DNA of 16,109 nucleotides from NCBI GenBank assembly GCA_946615875.1, contig CAMOIK010000026.1, positions 1 to 16,109 on the forward strand, in the 5' to 3' direction. Of the stretch, positions 1 to 5,943 are shown in pieces. Under the pieces are notes generated by a model. That model was given only the letters and a program-made list of their open reading frames with translations. It was not told the origin of the DNA and did not search any database. A program made the translations under genes and the position numbers. This DNA comes from an uncultured Verrucomicrobiota bacterium (GTDB lineage Bacteria; Verrucomicrobiota; Kiritimatiellia; RFP12; UBA1067). How positions within the stretch are numbered: position 1 is the stretch's first letter; each line of letters starts with the position of its first letter.

Positions 1-1348
1 TGATGCGCTTGTCGGCGAGGACGGTGGTGTTGTCCTTGGAAAGTTCGCCGGCCTTTGGCTCGCCCGTGCGCTGGTTGGCCGGGGTGCGCTGCTGCGTGTT
101 CTGGGTGTTGCGCGTAAGGTTGCCGCCGGAGCCCTGACGGGCGTTCTGGTTCTGGTTGCCGCGGCCCGTGCCGGTGTTCTTGGCGCTTGCGGAATTGCCG
201 ATCAAGTCGTTTATCATGTCGCTGACGTCCTCCGCCTCGGCGTATTTGAGGCGATAGACTTTGACGAGCGTATCGGGCGTGGTCTCCACGTCGAGCTGCT
301 CGATCACGCGGTCGAAGAAGTCCATGTTCGACTTGGAAGTGATGACGACCAGCTTGTTGGAACGCTCGTCGGCGAGAATCAGCACCTTGCCGCGTATCAT
401 GCCGCGGTCGGCGTCGGAGACGCTGGTGACGAGGGATTCTAGCGGCGTCGGGGCGGCGGGCGCGTCGCGGTTCTGCCCCGGACGGCGCAGCAGGGTCGTG
501 GGCGGGGTGGAAGACCGCGAGGCGGCGCTTGCCTGCGCATTCTGCTGGGCCTTGCCGGTCTTTTCAAGTTCTTTCTGCGATTCCGTCACGATCTGCTCCA
601 GGGCGGTCTTGATGTCGGTGGCGGAAGCGTTCTTGATCTGCCGCACATAGACGTTTTCGAGGACAGGCGTGGCGATGTCTATGGCGCGGGCGATGGCCAG
701 CATCCTGACGAAGTTCTGCTTTGTGTCGGTGACGAGTATGGAATTGGTGCGCTCGAAGACCTGCAGGAGGCCCGAATTGGACTTGAAACCCTCCAGCGCC
801 TTAAGCGCCTCCTCCTGCGCGGAGATGTTCTTGAAATTCAGCATCACCGACACGACCTTGCCCATCGGCTCGGCTTCAAGTTCTTCGCTGGCCGCGTCCA
901 TGTAGAGCGGGATGCCCTCCTTGCCCGCCTCCTTGCGGGGAAGGGCGCGCACGAACTTGTCGCCGTAGTTCTCGAAGTGTATGCCGTTCATTTCGCACAC
1001 TACTTCGATGGCCTCGATCTGCTCCTCCTTCGTCAACTTCTGTCCGGGGCGCGACTCGAGCGTGATCGTGGCCGACGGCGTGGCGGGATCCTTGAGGACT
1101 GTGCGATCGACGAGCTTGCCATAGACCTCGAAGATCATCTCGACGGGCGCTTCCTTGAAATTGAGGTCGCTCACGGCGCCCTCCTCGGTCGTGGCGGCGC
1201 TAGCCTCCGCCGTCGCGGTCGAAGCCGCGGCCGCAGGCGCGGCGGCGGTTCTGGAATTCCGGCCGCGATTGAGCAGGCTGTTGCGCGCCTGCGCGTTCGC
1301 ACCGAGCGCAATCGCCGCGCACAAAATCGTCACTAGGTATTTATCCAT
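1..1348 (-). CDS. gspD: Type II secretion system secretin GspD, N-terminal 449 codons (cut by left edge)
   Basis: Outer-membrane secretin that forms the exit channel of a type II secretion system. The frame is open from ATG at 1348 to position 1, so the C-terminal secretin barrel lies outside the window. A Sec signal peptide (about residues 1-19, ending A-N-A) is followed by an Ala/Thr-rich linker (33-58). An N0/STN-like domain follows at about 60-138, beginning LNFKEAPVEMIFEVYGKLV. Three repeated N1-N3 type domains come next (about 163-228, 229-353 and 360 onward), with LNFKN, VRQIKNASATDIK and YRLKYAEAEDVSDMI as the usual beta-alpha starts. Two disordered insertions stand out: Ala/Gln/Pro-rich at about 262-302, inside N2, and Asn/Gln/Gly/Thr-rich at about 385-440, inside N3. 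A good Shine-Dalgarno (1354-1359) sets the start. It is the third gene after gspL-like and gspM-like genes. A type IV pilus PilQ is the main alternative, but the gspL-like partner argues for T2SS. Confidence 0.85.
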   Translation of the reverse strand, partial: MDKYLVTILCAAIALGANAQARNSLLNRGRNSRTAAAPAAAASTATAEASAATTEEGAVSDLNFKEAPVEMIFEVYGKLVDRTVLKDPATPSATITLESRPGQKLTKEEQIEAIEVVCEMNGIHFENYGDKFVRALPRKEAGKEGIPLYMDAASEELEAEPMGKVVSVMLNFKNISAQEEALKALEGFKSNSGLLQVFERTNSILVTDTKQNFVRMLAIARAIDIATPVLENVYVRQIKNASATDIKTALEQIVTESQKELEKTGKAQQNAQASAASRSSTPPTTLLRRPGQNRDAPAAPTPLESLVTSVSDADRGMIRGKVLILADERSNKLVVITSKSNMDFFDRVIEQLDVETTPDTLVKVYRLKYAEAEDVSDMINDLIGNSASAKNTGTGRGNQNQNARQGSGGNLTRNTQNTQQRTPANQRTGEPKAGELSKDNTTVLADKRI

Positions 1349-1353
1349 ATAAA

Positions 1354-1359
1354 TCCTTT
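1354..1359 (-). promoter_or_regulatory. Shine-Dalgarno of gspD
   Basis: AAAGGA on the minus strand lies 5 nt before ATG 1348. It supports this start, which is also followed at once by a signal peptide. Confidence 0.7.
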
Positions 1360-1368
1360 CTGATCTAA

Positions 1369-1431
1369 AACCTCTCTAGCCTTTCAAGCCTCACAGACCG
1401 ATCAAACTTCACAAACCCCTGAAACCTTACT
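1369..1431. repeat. Degenerate 9-bp tandem array (7 units) in the gspM-gspD spacer
   Basis: Read on the plus strand, this stretch divides into seven consecutive 9-mers without gaps. Neighbouring units such as AGCCTTTCA and AGCCTCACA differ at few positions, and the rough consensus is RRCCTYACA. The array fills most of the 78-bp spacer, overlaps the gspM stop codon and ends about 10 bp before the gspD Shine-Dalgarno. Found by eye; no program was run. Confidence 0.6.
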
Positions 1432-1990
1432 TTTCTCTCATGTACGCGCAGGTCAGCGTGAAGCTGCCGCGCAGATAGCCTTTCTTCGAGGACGGCTTGA
1501 ACGAGATCGAGCGTATGTCGAACATTCCATCGTCCGTGTTCTCGAGCTCATGCATGAACTTGACGAGGGATTCCAGCGCGCCTTCCCAGTTTTTCACGTC
1601 GATGGGCAGCTCCAGGACTTCTCCGGCCTCCACTTCGTCGCCGCCCTGGCGCTGCGAGATGGACATATGGTGCTTGACGGCCAGCTCATCCATTTTCTGC
1701 AGCCATGTGGTGTCGGTGTTCTTGCCCTCCTCGAAGAGCGGCATATGCGCCTTCTCCTCTTCGTAGGCCTCCGCCCATTTCGCCTTCTCGCCGATGAGTC
1801 GCCGTTCGTCGCGGCATTTCTGGCAGGCGGCGGCGTATTGCTTGGCGGACTTTTTCCACTGGTCCGAGGCGCTGACGAAAAAGAGCAGCGCCGCCAGTGC
1901 ATACATCAGCACGACGCCGACGACCGCCAAAACCGCCTTCTCCTTCAAACCCATCTTTCCCATATCATCCCGTCTTCCTCGATTCGTCAT
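1427..1990 (-). CDS. GspM/PilO-like inner-membrane assembly protein of the type II secretion system
   Basis: Bitopic inner-membrane protein expected to pair with GspL and couple the cytoplasmic ATPase to the periplasmic pseudopilus. The 187-residue product has a short basic N-terminus, one hydrophobic segment (about 19-41, LAVVGVVLMYALAALLFFV), a charged helical region likely to form a coiled coil (about 42-82) and a small alpha/beta domain (about 95-185). This is the GspM/PilO layout; these proteins are usually 160-210 residues and poorly conserved in sequence. The call therefore rests on architecture and on position between a GspL-like protein and a secretin. The ATG at 1990 overlaps the upstream stop codon as ATGA, which fits translational coupling. 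ATG 1963 (beginning MGKMGLKEK) is a credible alternative, because residues 1-9 come from the heptamer repeat at the junction. Confidence 0.7.
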   Translation of the reverse strand: MTNRGRRDDMGKMGLKEKAVLAVVGVVLMYALAALLFFVSASDQWKKSAKQYAAACQKCRDERRLIGEKAKWAEAYEEEKAHMPLFEEGKNTDTTWLQKMDELAVKHHMSISQRQGGDEVEAGEVLELPIDVKNWEGALESLVKFMHELENTDDGMFDIRSISFKPSSKKGYLRGSFTLTCAYMREK

Positions 1991-2004
1991 TCATCATTCG
2001 TCTC
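1970..2004. repeat. Degenerate 7-bp tandem array (5 units) over the gspL/gspM junction
   Basis: On the plus strand the stretch splits into five ungapped heptamers; TCGTCAT and TCATCAT are adjacent units. It covers the last codons and stop of gspL and the first codons of gspM, so the repeat itself creates the ATGA stop/start overlap. Judged by eye. Confidence 0.45.
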
Positions 2005-3237
2005 GTAGAGGCATTCGATATCGAAGCGCTCCTTCCCCTTCGCCTTCGTGGGGCCGGTGAGGCGGACTTCCGCGAAGACGCGCGCGCCTTCTTCCCCATT
2101 CTCGCCCGCTTCCGCCATCTCCAGCAGATCGTTCTTGAGCTGATATACGGCCGGCGCCGTCTGCGCCTCGCCGGAGAACTTCACGCCCTCCTCGCGCTTG
2201 AAGTTCCAGCTCGTCAGCTCCACGCCCTCCGGCAGACGGTCGGACACCGCCTTCATGATCTCCAGCGCGCCGCGCGAATGGTCCGAATACTTCTGGACGA
2301 GCCTTACCTTCTCGCGCATCTCCTTCACCTCGCGATACTTGCGCGAATGCTCCTTCATCAAAGACTTCTGGTGGTCTGTCATGTAGCCATAGACCACCGG
2401 GACGCCGAAGAGCACGCCCATGACGAGCAGCCATATGCCGCCGGCGAGCGCGAGGAACCTTACGAGCTTGGCCTTGAAGCGCGTCTCTTCCAGCATCTGG
2501 CGCCAGCTTTCCGGCAGGACGTTCAGTGATTGGCCGTCAAGCGACCTGTCGGCCACGCCGGCCACGCCCAGGTCGTCGGCGCACATCACTTCGCGGACAG
2601 GCGCGAACGATTCCAGCCCATCGTGCGGGACATAGCCCAGGACGACGATCTCCGCCAGCGAGCCACCGCCGCCGAAATCCTCCGCCTCCAGGAGAGCGAG
2701 AGTCACGGAACGGCGCATGTCGTCGCCGGGCGCAACCGCCCTCAACGCCACGGGCACGTCGCCATCCATCACGAAAAGCGCAATGTCGCCGGCTTCTTTG
2801 ACCAGGACGACGCGCCGCCGCGATCCCGGGGCGGCCGCGTCGCCGGACGGCTCCTTTGCTATGTCGCACCAGCGTTCGCGCAACGCGCCCAACGCCAGCG
2901 CGTCTATCCTGACGGGGTTCACCTTGGCGGCGTCCAGCGCCTCTCCTATGTCGTCGGCGGCGCCTTCCGGCAGCGCGGCGGCCAAGACGATGCGGCCCTC
3001 GCCGCTTTCCCGCAGTGTTTCCACGCCCACGGTCAGCGGTTCATCCGGGTATGGGCTCATGGACTGAAGCAACGGGCGCGCGACGGCTTCGGCGTCCTCT
3101 CCTTCGCCAACACGCACCACTTTTGCGAGAATACGGCCAAGCTCCAGCGCGAGAACGACCTCTTTCGGCCGCTCCCCCGTCGCCGGGAGCTTCAATTCAC
3201 CGCATGAATACGCGGCAACATGGACACTATCCGCCAT
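1987..3237 (-). CDS. GspL-like protein (PilM-like cytoplasmic domain plus PilN-like membrane/periplasmic part)
   Basis: Inner-membrane platform protein of the type II secretion system; family members bind the GspE ATPase in the cytoplasm and GspM in the membrane. The 416 residues split into an actin-fold-like PilM/GspL cytoplasmic region (about 27-235), a juxtamembrane segment starting SLNVLPESWR (237-246) that matches the NLLP-type entry of PilN/GspL, one membrane helix (about 261-284), a coiled coil (about 285-318) and a small ferredoxin-like periplasmic domain (about 325-416). Length and layout match GspL (about 380-420 residues). No classical Shine-Dalgarno precedes ATG 3237, and the predicted transcript starts only 3-4 nt upstream, so translation is probably leaderless. 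The gene heads the L-M-D set. A fused PilM-PilN of a type IV pilus is the alternative reading. Confidence 0.72.
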   Translation of the reverse strand: MADSVHVAAYSCGELKLPATGERPKEVVLALELGRILAKVVRVGEGEDAEAVARPLLQSMSPYPDEPLTVGVETLRESGEGRIVLAAALPEGAADDIGEALDAAKVNPVRIDALALGALRERWCDIAKEPSGDAAAPGSRRRVVLVKEAGDIALFVMDGDVPVALRAVAPGDDMRRSVTLALLEAEDFGGGGSLAEIVVLGYVPHDGLESFAPVREVMCADDLGVAGVADRSLDGQSLNVLPESWRQMLEETRFKAKLVRFLALAGGIWLLVMGVLFGVPVVYGYMTDHQKSLMKEHSRKYREVKEMREKVRLVQKYSDHSRGALEIMKAVSDRLPEGVELTSWNFKREEGVKFSGEAQTAPAVYQLKNDLLEMAEAGENGEEGARVFAEVRLTGPTKAKGKERFDIECLYETNDE

Positions 3238-3247
3238 TGAGAACGAA

Positions 3248-3277
3248 ATTATACCATATTTATGGGCAAAGGGTCAA
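3248..3277 (-). promoter_or_regulatory. Sigma70-type promoter of the gspL-gspM-gspD operon
   Basis: On the minus strand, -35 TTGACC (3277-3272), an 18-bp spacer and -10 TATAAT (3253-3248) preceded by TGG, an extended -10. The ATG at 3237 begins 10 nt after the -10 box, so the expected start of transcription lies within about 4 nt of the start codon. It sits just past the terminator of the upstream gene set. Confidence 0.8.
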
Positions 3278-3303
3278 GTGCCCGCCGCACTGCGGCAATA
3301 TCC

Positions 3304-3335
3304 AAAGAAAAACCGGACGATTTCGGCCCGTCCGG
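3304..3335 (-). terminator. Intrinsic terminator of the ribH-to-PHP gene run
   Basis: On the minus strand a 7-bp perfect stem, CCGGACG / CGTCCGG (3335-3329 and 3319-3313), has a 9-nt loop and is followed by the run TTTTTCTTT (3312-3304). It lies 55 nt past the stop of the PHP gene and 27 nt before the -35 box of the next promoter. A second GC-rich hairpin (GGCGGC / GCCGCC) lies between the stop codon and this terminator. Confidence 0.85.
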
Positions 3336-3389
3336 CAGATTTCGGCCAGAGCGCAGACGAAGGCGGCTCCGTGCGGCCGCCTCTGCGCG

Positions 3390-4187
3390 TCAAAGCGGGA
3401 GCGCCACCCACTTTTCGGCATCGGCAAAGCGATCGAACGCGCAGTCGAGCGCGGCGGCGGAATGTGCATCGGCGCTTAGGACGAACTTGACGCCTCTATT
3501 CCTTAATAAGGAGCGGAATGCCGGGGACGGATAGGCGTCGTCCATCCATCCGCGCGAAATCCCGCCGGTATTCACCTCAACGAGCTTGCCAGAAGCCGCA
3601 ATGGCGTCGGCGGTGGCCTCCAGTTCACCGAGATACCAGCCGGCGAACTCGTCCAGCCAGTGCAGACGGCCATTGAATTTGCGCAACAGGTCGGGATGCC
3701 CGACGATATCGAAATCGAACTTCGCCACCATGTCGCGCTCCGCCGCGAAGTATGCCGCCGCGAACGCCCGGAAATCCCCGCCGAAGTGCGCGTTCACGTC
3801 GGCCACGAACGACTCAGGCGATTTATCGACATTGGCGACAGCGCCGCCTGGAGTCCGCAGGAAGTGTATGGACCCTATCACGTAGTCGGGGGTCGCCGCC
3901 GCATAGACGGCGCGGTCCGGCGAGGCTTCGCCTTCCAGGTAGTCGGCTTCCACGCCGAGGAATATCCGCAGACGTCCGGCGTATTCTCTGGCGAGGCTGC
4001 GTATTTCCGCGGCGTAGCGTGGAAGTTTCTCCGCGGTGAGCGGCCAATCGAGCATATCGCCCGGGAGCATGGCGTGGCTGGAGAATCCGAGCGCGTCGAA
4101 GCCCTTGGCGACCGCCGCCTCTGCCATTTCGCGAGCGGAGGCGCCGCCGTCGCACCATGTCGTATGCGTGTGGTAGTTCGTCTTCAT
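3390..4187 (-). CDS. hisJ: Histidinol-phosphatase of the PHP superfamily (HisJ/HisK type)
   Basis: Expected to hydrolyse L-histidinol phosphate to L-histidinol, the penultimate stage of histidine synthesis, in the cytoplasm. The 265 residues carry the PHP metal-site pattern: H6-x-H8 in YHTHTTWCDGG, H38 in GFSSHA, E80 in GVEADY, H108 in GSIHF, H164 in VGHPDLLRKF, and D240-x-H242 in LSADAH. Size and motif spacing match the HisJ family. The start at 4187 gives the canonical N-terminus next to the HxH motif and has AAGGAG (4203-4198) 10 nt upstream; the longer frame to 4247 only reads through ybeY. The ybeY stop lies 1 nt upstream, so the two are co-translated. A terminator follows. Substrate is inferred from family; another PHP phosphoesterase activity is possible, since no other his genes are present. 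Confidence 0.75.
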   Translation of the reverse strand: MKTNYHTHTTWCDGGASAREMAEAAVAKGFDALGFSSHAMLPGDMLDWPLTAEKLPRYAAEIRSLAREYAGRLRIFLGVEADYLEGEASPDRAVYAAATPDYVIGSIHFLRTPGGAVANVDKSPESFVADVNAHFGGDFRAFAAAYFAAERDMVAKFDFDIVGHPDLLRKFNGRLHWLDEFAGWYLGELEATADAIAASGKLVEVNTGGISRGWMDDAYPSPAFRSLLRNRGVKFVLSADAHSAAALDCAFDRFADAEKWVALPL

Positions 4188-4188
4188 G

Positions 4189-4698
4189 TCAGTGGCGCTC
4201 CTTCGTGGCTTCGGCGCGGCGCCTGGCCGTCTGCGGGAGGCCGGCATCCGCGGGCAGCTCCTTCAGCCAGCGGAGTTCGCGGCGGCGCATCGCCCGGTAG
4301 CCCGCGTCGGAATAGTCGTCGGCGCCGGAAAGGTGGTCCATGCCGTGCGCGACATACAGAAGGAATTCCGATGCGGCGGACCACCCGCGCCGCCGGTGGC
4401 GAGCCGCGAAGCGCAGCGCCTGGTCGGCGTTCACGTAAAGCTCGCCGTATGTCCCGTTCGGCTCCGGCGGCATCGCGTCGTAGCTCTGCGTTATGACGTC
4501 CGTGGCGCCGGCGACGCCGACGATTGCGCGATGGACCACGTCGCTGGTTTCGTCGTTCTGCACCACGATGGCGACTTCGCGGAACACGGCGCGCACGCGC
4601 CGTGCGCTCCGCTCCGCGAAAAACGCCGCGGCGGCCTTGAGCCGCGAGCGCGTCAGCCCCAGTTCATCTGGGAGCCTGCCCTGCACGAGTATCTTCAC
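4189..4698 (-). CDS. ybeY: YbeY-family endoribonuclease (rRNA maturation factor), divergent metal site
   Basis: YbeY is a single-domain metal-dependent RNase involved in 16S rRNA 3'-end maturation and ribosome quality control. The 169-residue product shows the family pattern: TDV at 66-68, GELYVNADQA at 85-94, and the signature helix HGMDHLSGADD at 118-128. The canonical signature is HGxxHLxGxDH. Here H118 and H122 are kept but the third ligand position (128) is Asp. The Arg normally six residues before TDV is replaced by V60. The GTG start at 4698 is supported by a perfect AGGAGG 9 nt upstream and an in-frame stop just before it. The stop is 1 nt from the PHP gene. The C-terminal Arg/Ala-rich tail (about 148-169) is longer than usual. 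Family assignment is likely; activity is uncertain. Confidence 0.8.
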   Translation of the reverse strand: MKILVQGRLPDELGLTRSRLKAAAAFFAERSARRVRAVFREVAIVVQNDETSDVVHRAIVGVAGATDVITQSYDAMPPEPNGTYGELYVNADQALRFAARHRRRGWSAASEFLLYVAHGMDHLSGADDYSDAGYRAMRRRELRWLKELPADAGLPQTARRRAEATKERH

Positions 4699-4783
4699 GC
4701 TTCAGCGCCTCCTGCGCCTTGGCCATCGCCTTGCGGTATATGGACTCCAGCGCAGGCAGGCACTTGTCCTCGCCGCGCCAGAA
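4664..4783 (-). pseudogene. Coding-like 40-codon fragment upstream of and overlapping ybeY, no start codon
   Basis: The reading frame beginning FWRGEDKCLPALESIY runs to a TGA at 4664-4666. From 4783 to about 4700 nearly every codon ends in G or C, as in the real genes nearby. Upstream of the TTC at 4783 that bias disappears, and no ATG, GTG or TTG precedes it in frame. The first in-frame ATG is at 4726 and would give only 20 residues. It looks like the C-terminal remnant of a lost gene left between trpS and ybeY; it also carries the ybeY Shine-Dalgarno. I do not recognise the family. Chance codon bias is the alternative. Confidence 0.3.
4708..4713 (-). promoter_or_regulatory. Shine-Dalgarno of ybeY (decides GTG start)
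   Basis: AGGAGG on the minus strand, 9 nt before GTG 4698. Together with an in-frame TGA just upstream it fixes the GTG as the start. Confidence 0.75.
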
Positions 4784-4792
4784 AGGGATTGC

Positions 4793-4815
4793 GCCAAGTC
4801 TCCGAAGAGTCTGGC
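4793..4815 (-). other. RNA hairpin with UUCG tetraloop downstream of trpS
   Basis: On the minus strand GCCAGACTC and GAGACTTGGC flank TTCG, giving a stem with one mismatch and one bulge closed by C-UUCG-G, a very stable tetraloop. No T-run follows, so it is a poor intrinsic terminator and more likely a processing or stability structure in the trpS-ybeY spacer. Confidence 0.4.
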
Positions 4816-4818
4816 AAA

Positions 4819-4860
4819 CGTCTCGCGTCTCGCGTTTCGTGGCTCGCGTCCCCTGTCGAA
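4819..4860. repeat. Degenerate 7-bp tandem array (6 units) in the trpS-ybeY spacer
   Basis: Ungapped heptamers on the plus strand: CGTCTCG occurs twice in a row, followed by CGTTTCG and three more diverged units, the last TGTCGAA. The array lies 23 nt past the trpS stop. Clearest heptamer example in the window. Confidence 0.6.
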
Positions 4861-4883
4861 TTTCCCGCGCCCGTCTCCGCCGG

Positions 4884-5849
4884 TCACAGCCCCACGGCGG
4901 CGCGGACCTTCTCCATCACCGGGGCGGCCGCCTCCCGCGCCTTGCGCGCGCCGTCGCGCAGTATGTCCTCGAGCGCGTCCTCGTCCTTGGCGAGTTCGTC
5001 GCGTTTTGCGCGGAACGGGTCGAACAGGCGGTGGCATGCGGCGAGGAGTTCCTTCTTGGCGTGTCCGTAGCCATATCCGCCGGCGCGGAACTTCGCGGCC
5101 ATGTCCGCCACCTCCTCCGGAGAGGCGAAGAGCTTGTAGAGCTCGTATATGGAGTTGCCTTCCGGCTCCTTGGGCTCCTCCATGGGCGTGGAATCGGTCT
5201 TTATGCCCATCACCTTCTTCTTGAGCGAAGAAGGCTCCTCGAATATCTCTATGGTGTTGTGGTAGCTCTTCGACATTTTCTGCCCGTCGAGGCCCGGGAT
5301 GACGGCCACCGTGTCTGGTATGTAGGCGTCCGGGAGCGTGAATATCTCGCCGTATGCGTTGTTGAACTTCTGCGCCAGGTCGCGGGTGACCTCCAGGTGC
5401 TGCTTCTGGTCCTTGCCGACGGGCACCAAGTCGGCGTTCATTATCAGTATGTCGGCGGCCATCAGCACCGGGTAGGCGAAGAGCCCGTGCGTGGCGTCGA
5501 ACCCGTGCGCCATCTTGTCCTTGTAGGAGTGGCATCGCTCAAGCAGCCCCATGGGGGTGAGGCAGGAGAGATACCACGCCAGCTCCTGCACCTCCGGCAC
5601 GTCGCTCTGGCGGTATATGCGCGAACGGTTCGGGTCGAGTCCGCACGCGAGATAGTCCAGCGCCACGTCGCGGGTCGCCGCGCGCAGCGCCGCGCCGTCG
5701 CGCTGCGTAGTCATCGCATGGAAGTTCGCGATGAACATGAATATGTCCTCGCCCTTCTCCTGCAAGGCGAACATGGAGCGCATGGCGCCGAAGTAGTTTC
5801 CCCAGTGCAGCGCGCCGGAGGGCTGTATTCCTGTGAGTATCTTTTTCAT
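4884..5849 (-). CDS. trpS: Tryptophanyl-tRNA synthetase
   Basis: Class Ic synthetase that charges tRNA-Trp with tryptophan using ATP, releasing AMP and pyrophosphate; cytoplasmic homodimer. The 321 residues match the compact bacterial TrpS length. The N-terminal Rossmann domain begins ILTGIQPSGALHWGNYFGAM, holding the HIGH-type signature as ALHWGN (13-18). The KMSKS loop is at 191-195 in GLDGQKMSKSYHN. DILIMNADLVPVGKDQKQHLEV (about 133-154) is the usual Trp/tRNA-binding stretch. The start at 5849 gives the canonical TrpS N-terminus; the 42 extra codons possible upstream read through the spacer and ispH tail. No Shine-Dalgarno is visible: the 40 nt before ATG are heptamer repeat. Ninety-four nt separate it from ispH and 185 nt from ybeY. 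Confidence 0.95.
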   Translation of the reverse strand: MKKILTGIQPSGALHWGNYFGAMRSMFALQEKGEDIFMFIANFHAMTTQRDGAALRAATRDVALDYLACGLDPNRSRIYRQSDVPEVQELAWYLSCLTPMGLLERCHSYKDKMAHGFDATHGLFAYPVLMAADILIMNADLVPVGKDQKQHLEVTRDLAQKFNNAYGEIFTLPDAYIPDTVAVIPGLDGQKMSKSYHNTIEIFEEPSSLKKKVMGIKTDSTPMEEPKEPEGNSIYELYKLFASPEEVADMAAKFRAGGYGYGHAKKELLAACHRLFDPFRAKRDELAKDEDALEDILRDGARKAREAAAPVMEKVRAAVGL

Positions 5850-5891
5850 GGGATTGCGAATTGTGAACGATGGATGGCAAATGGTTGGGCG
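5850..5891. repeat. Degenerate 7-bp tandem array (about 6 units) directly before trpS
   Basis: On the plus strand the 42 nt abutting the trpS ATG split into heptamers such as GGGATTG, CGAATTG, TGGATGG and CAAATGG. Weaker heptamer phasing continues to about 5933, nearly the whole ispH-trpS spacer. It takes the place where a Shine-Dalgarno would be expected. Confidence 0.45.
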
Positions 5892-5943
5892 GCGGGGACG
5901 ATGGCCGTTGGCGGGCGGAGAGCTGGCGGGCGGCCGTCTTCCG

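Noticed and set aside
4819..4860. CRISPR array
   Set aside because: Units are 7 bp with no spacers between them and no cas genes nearby.
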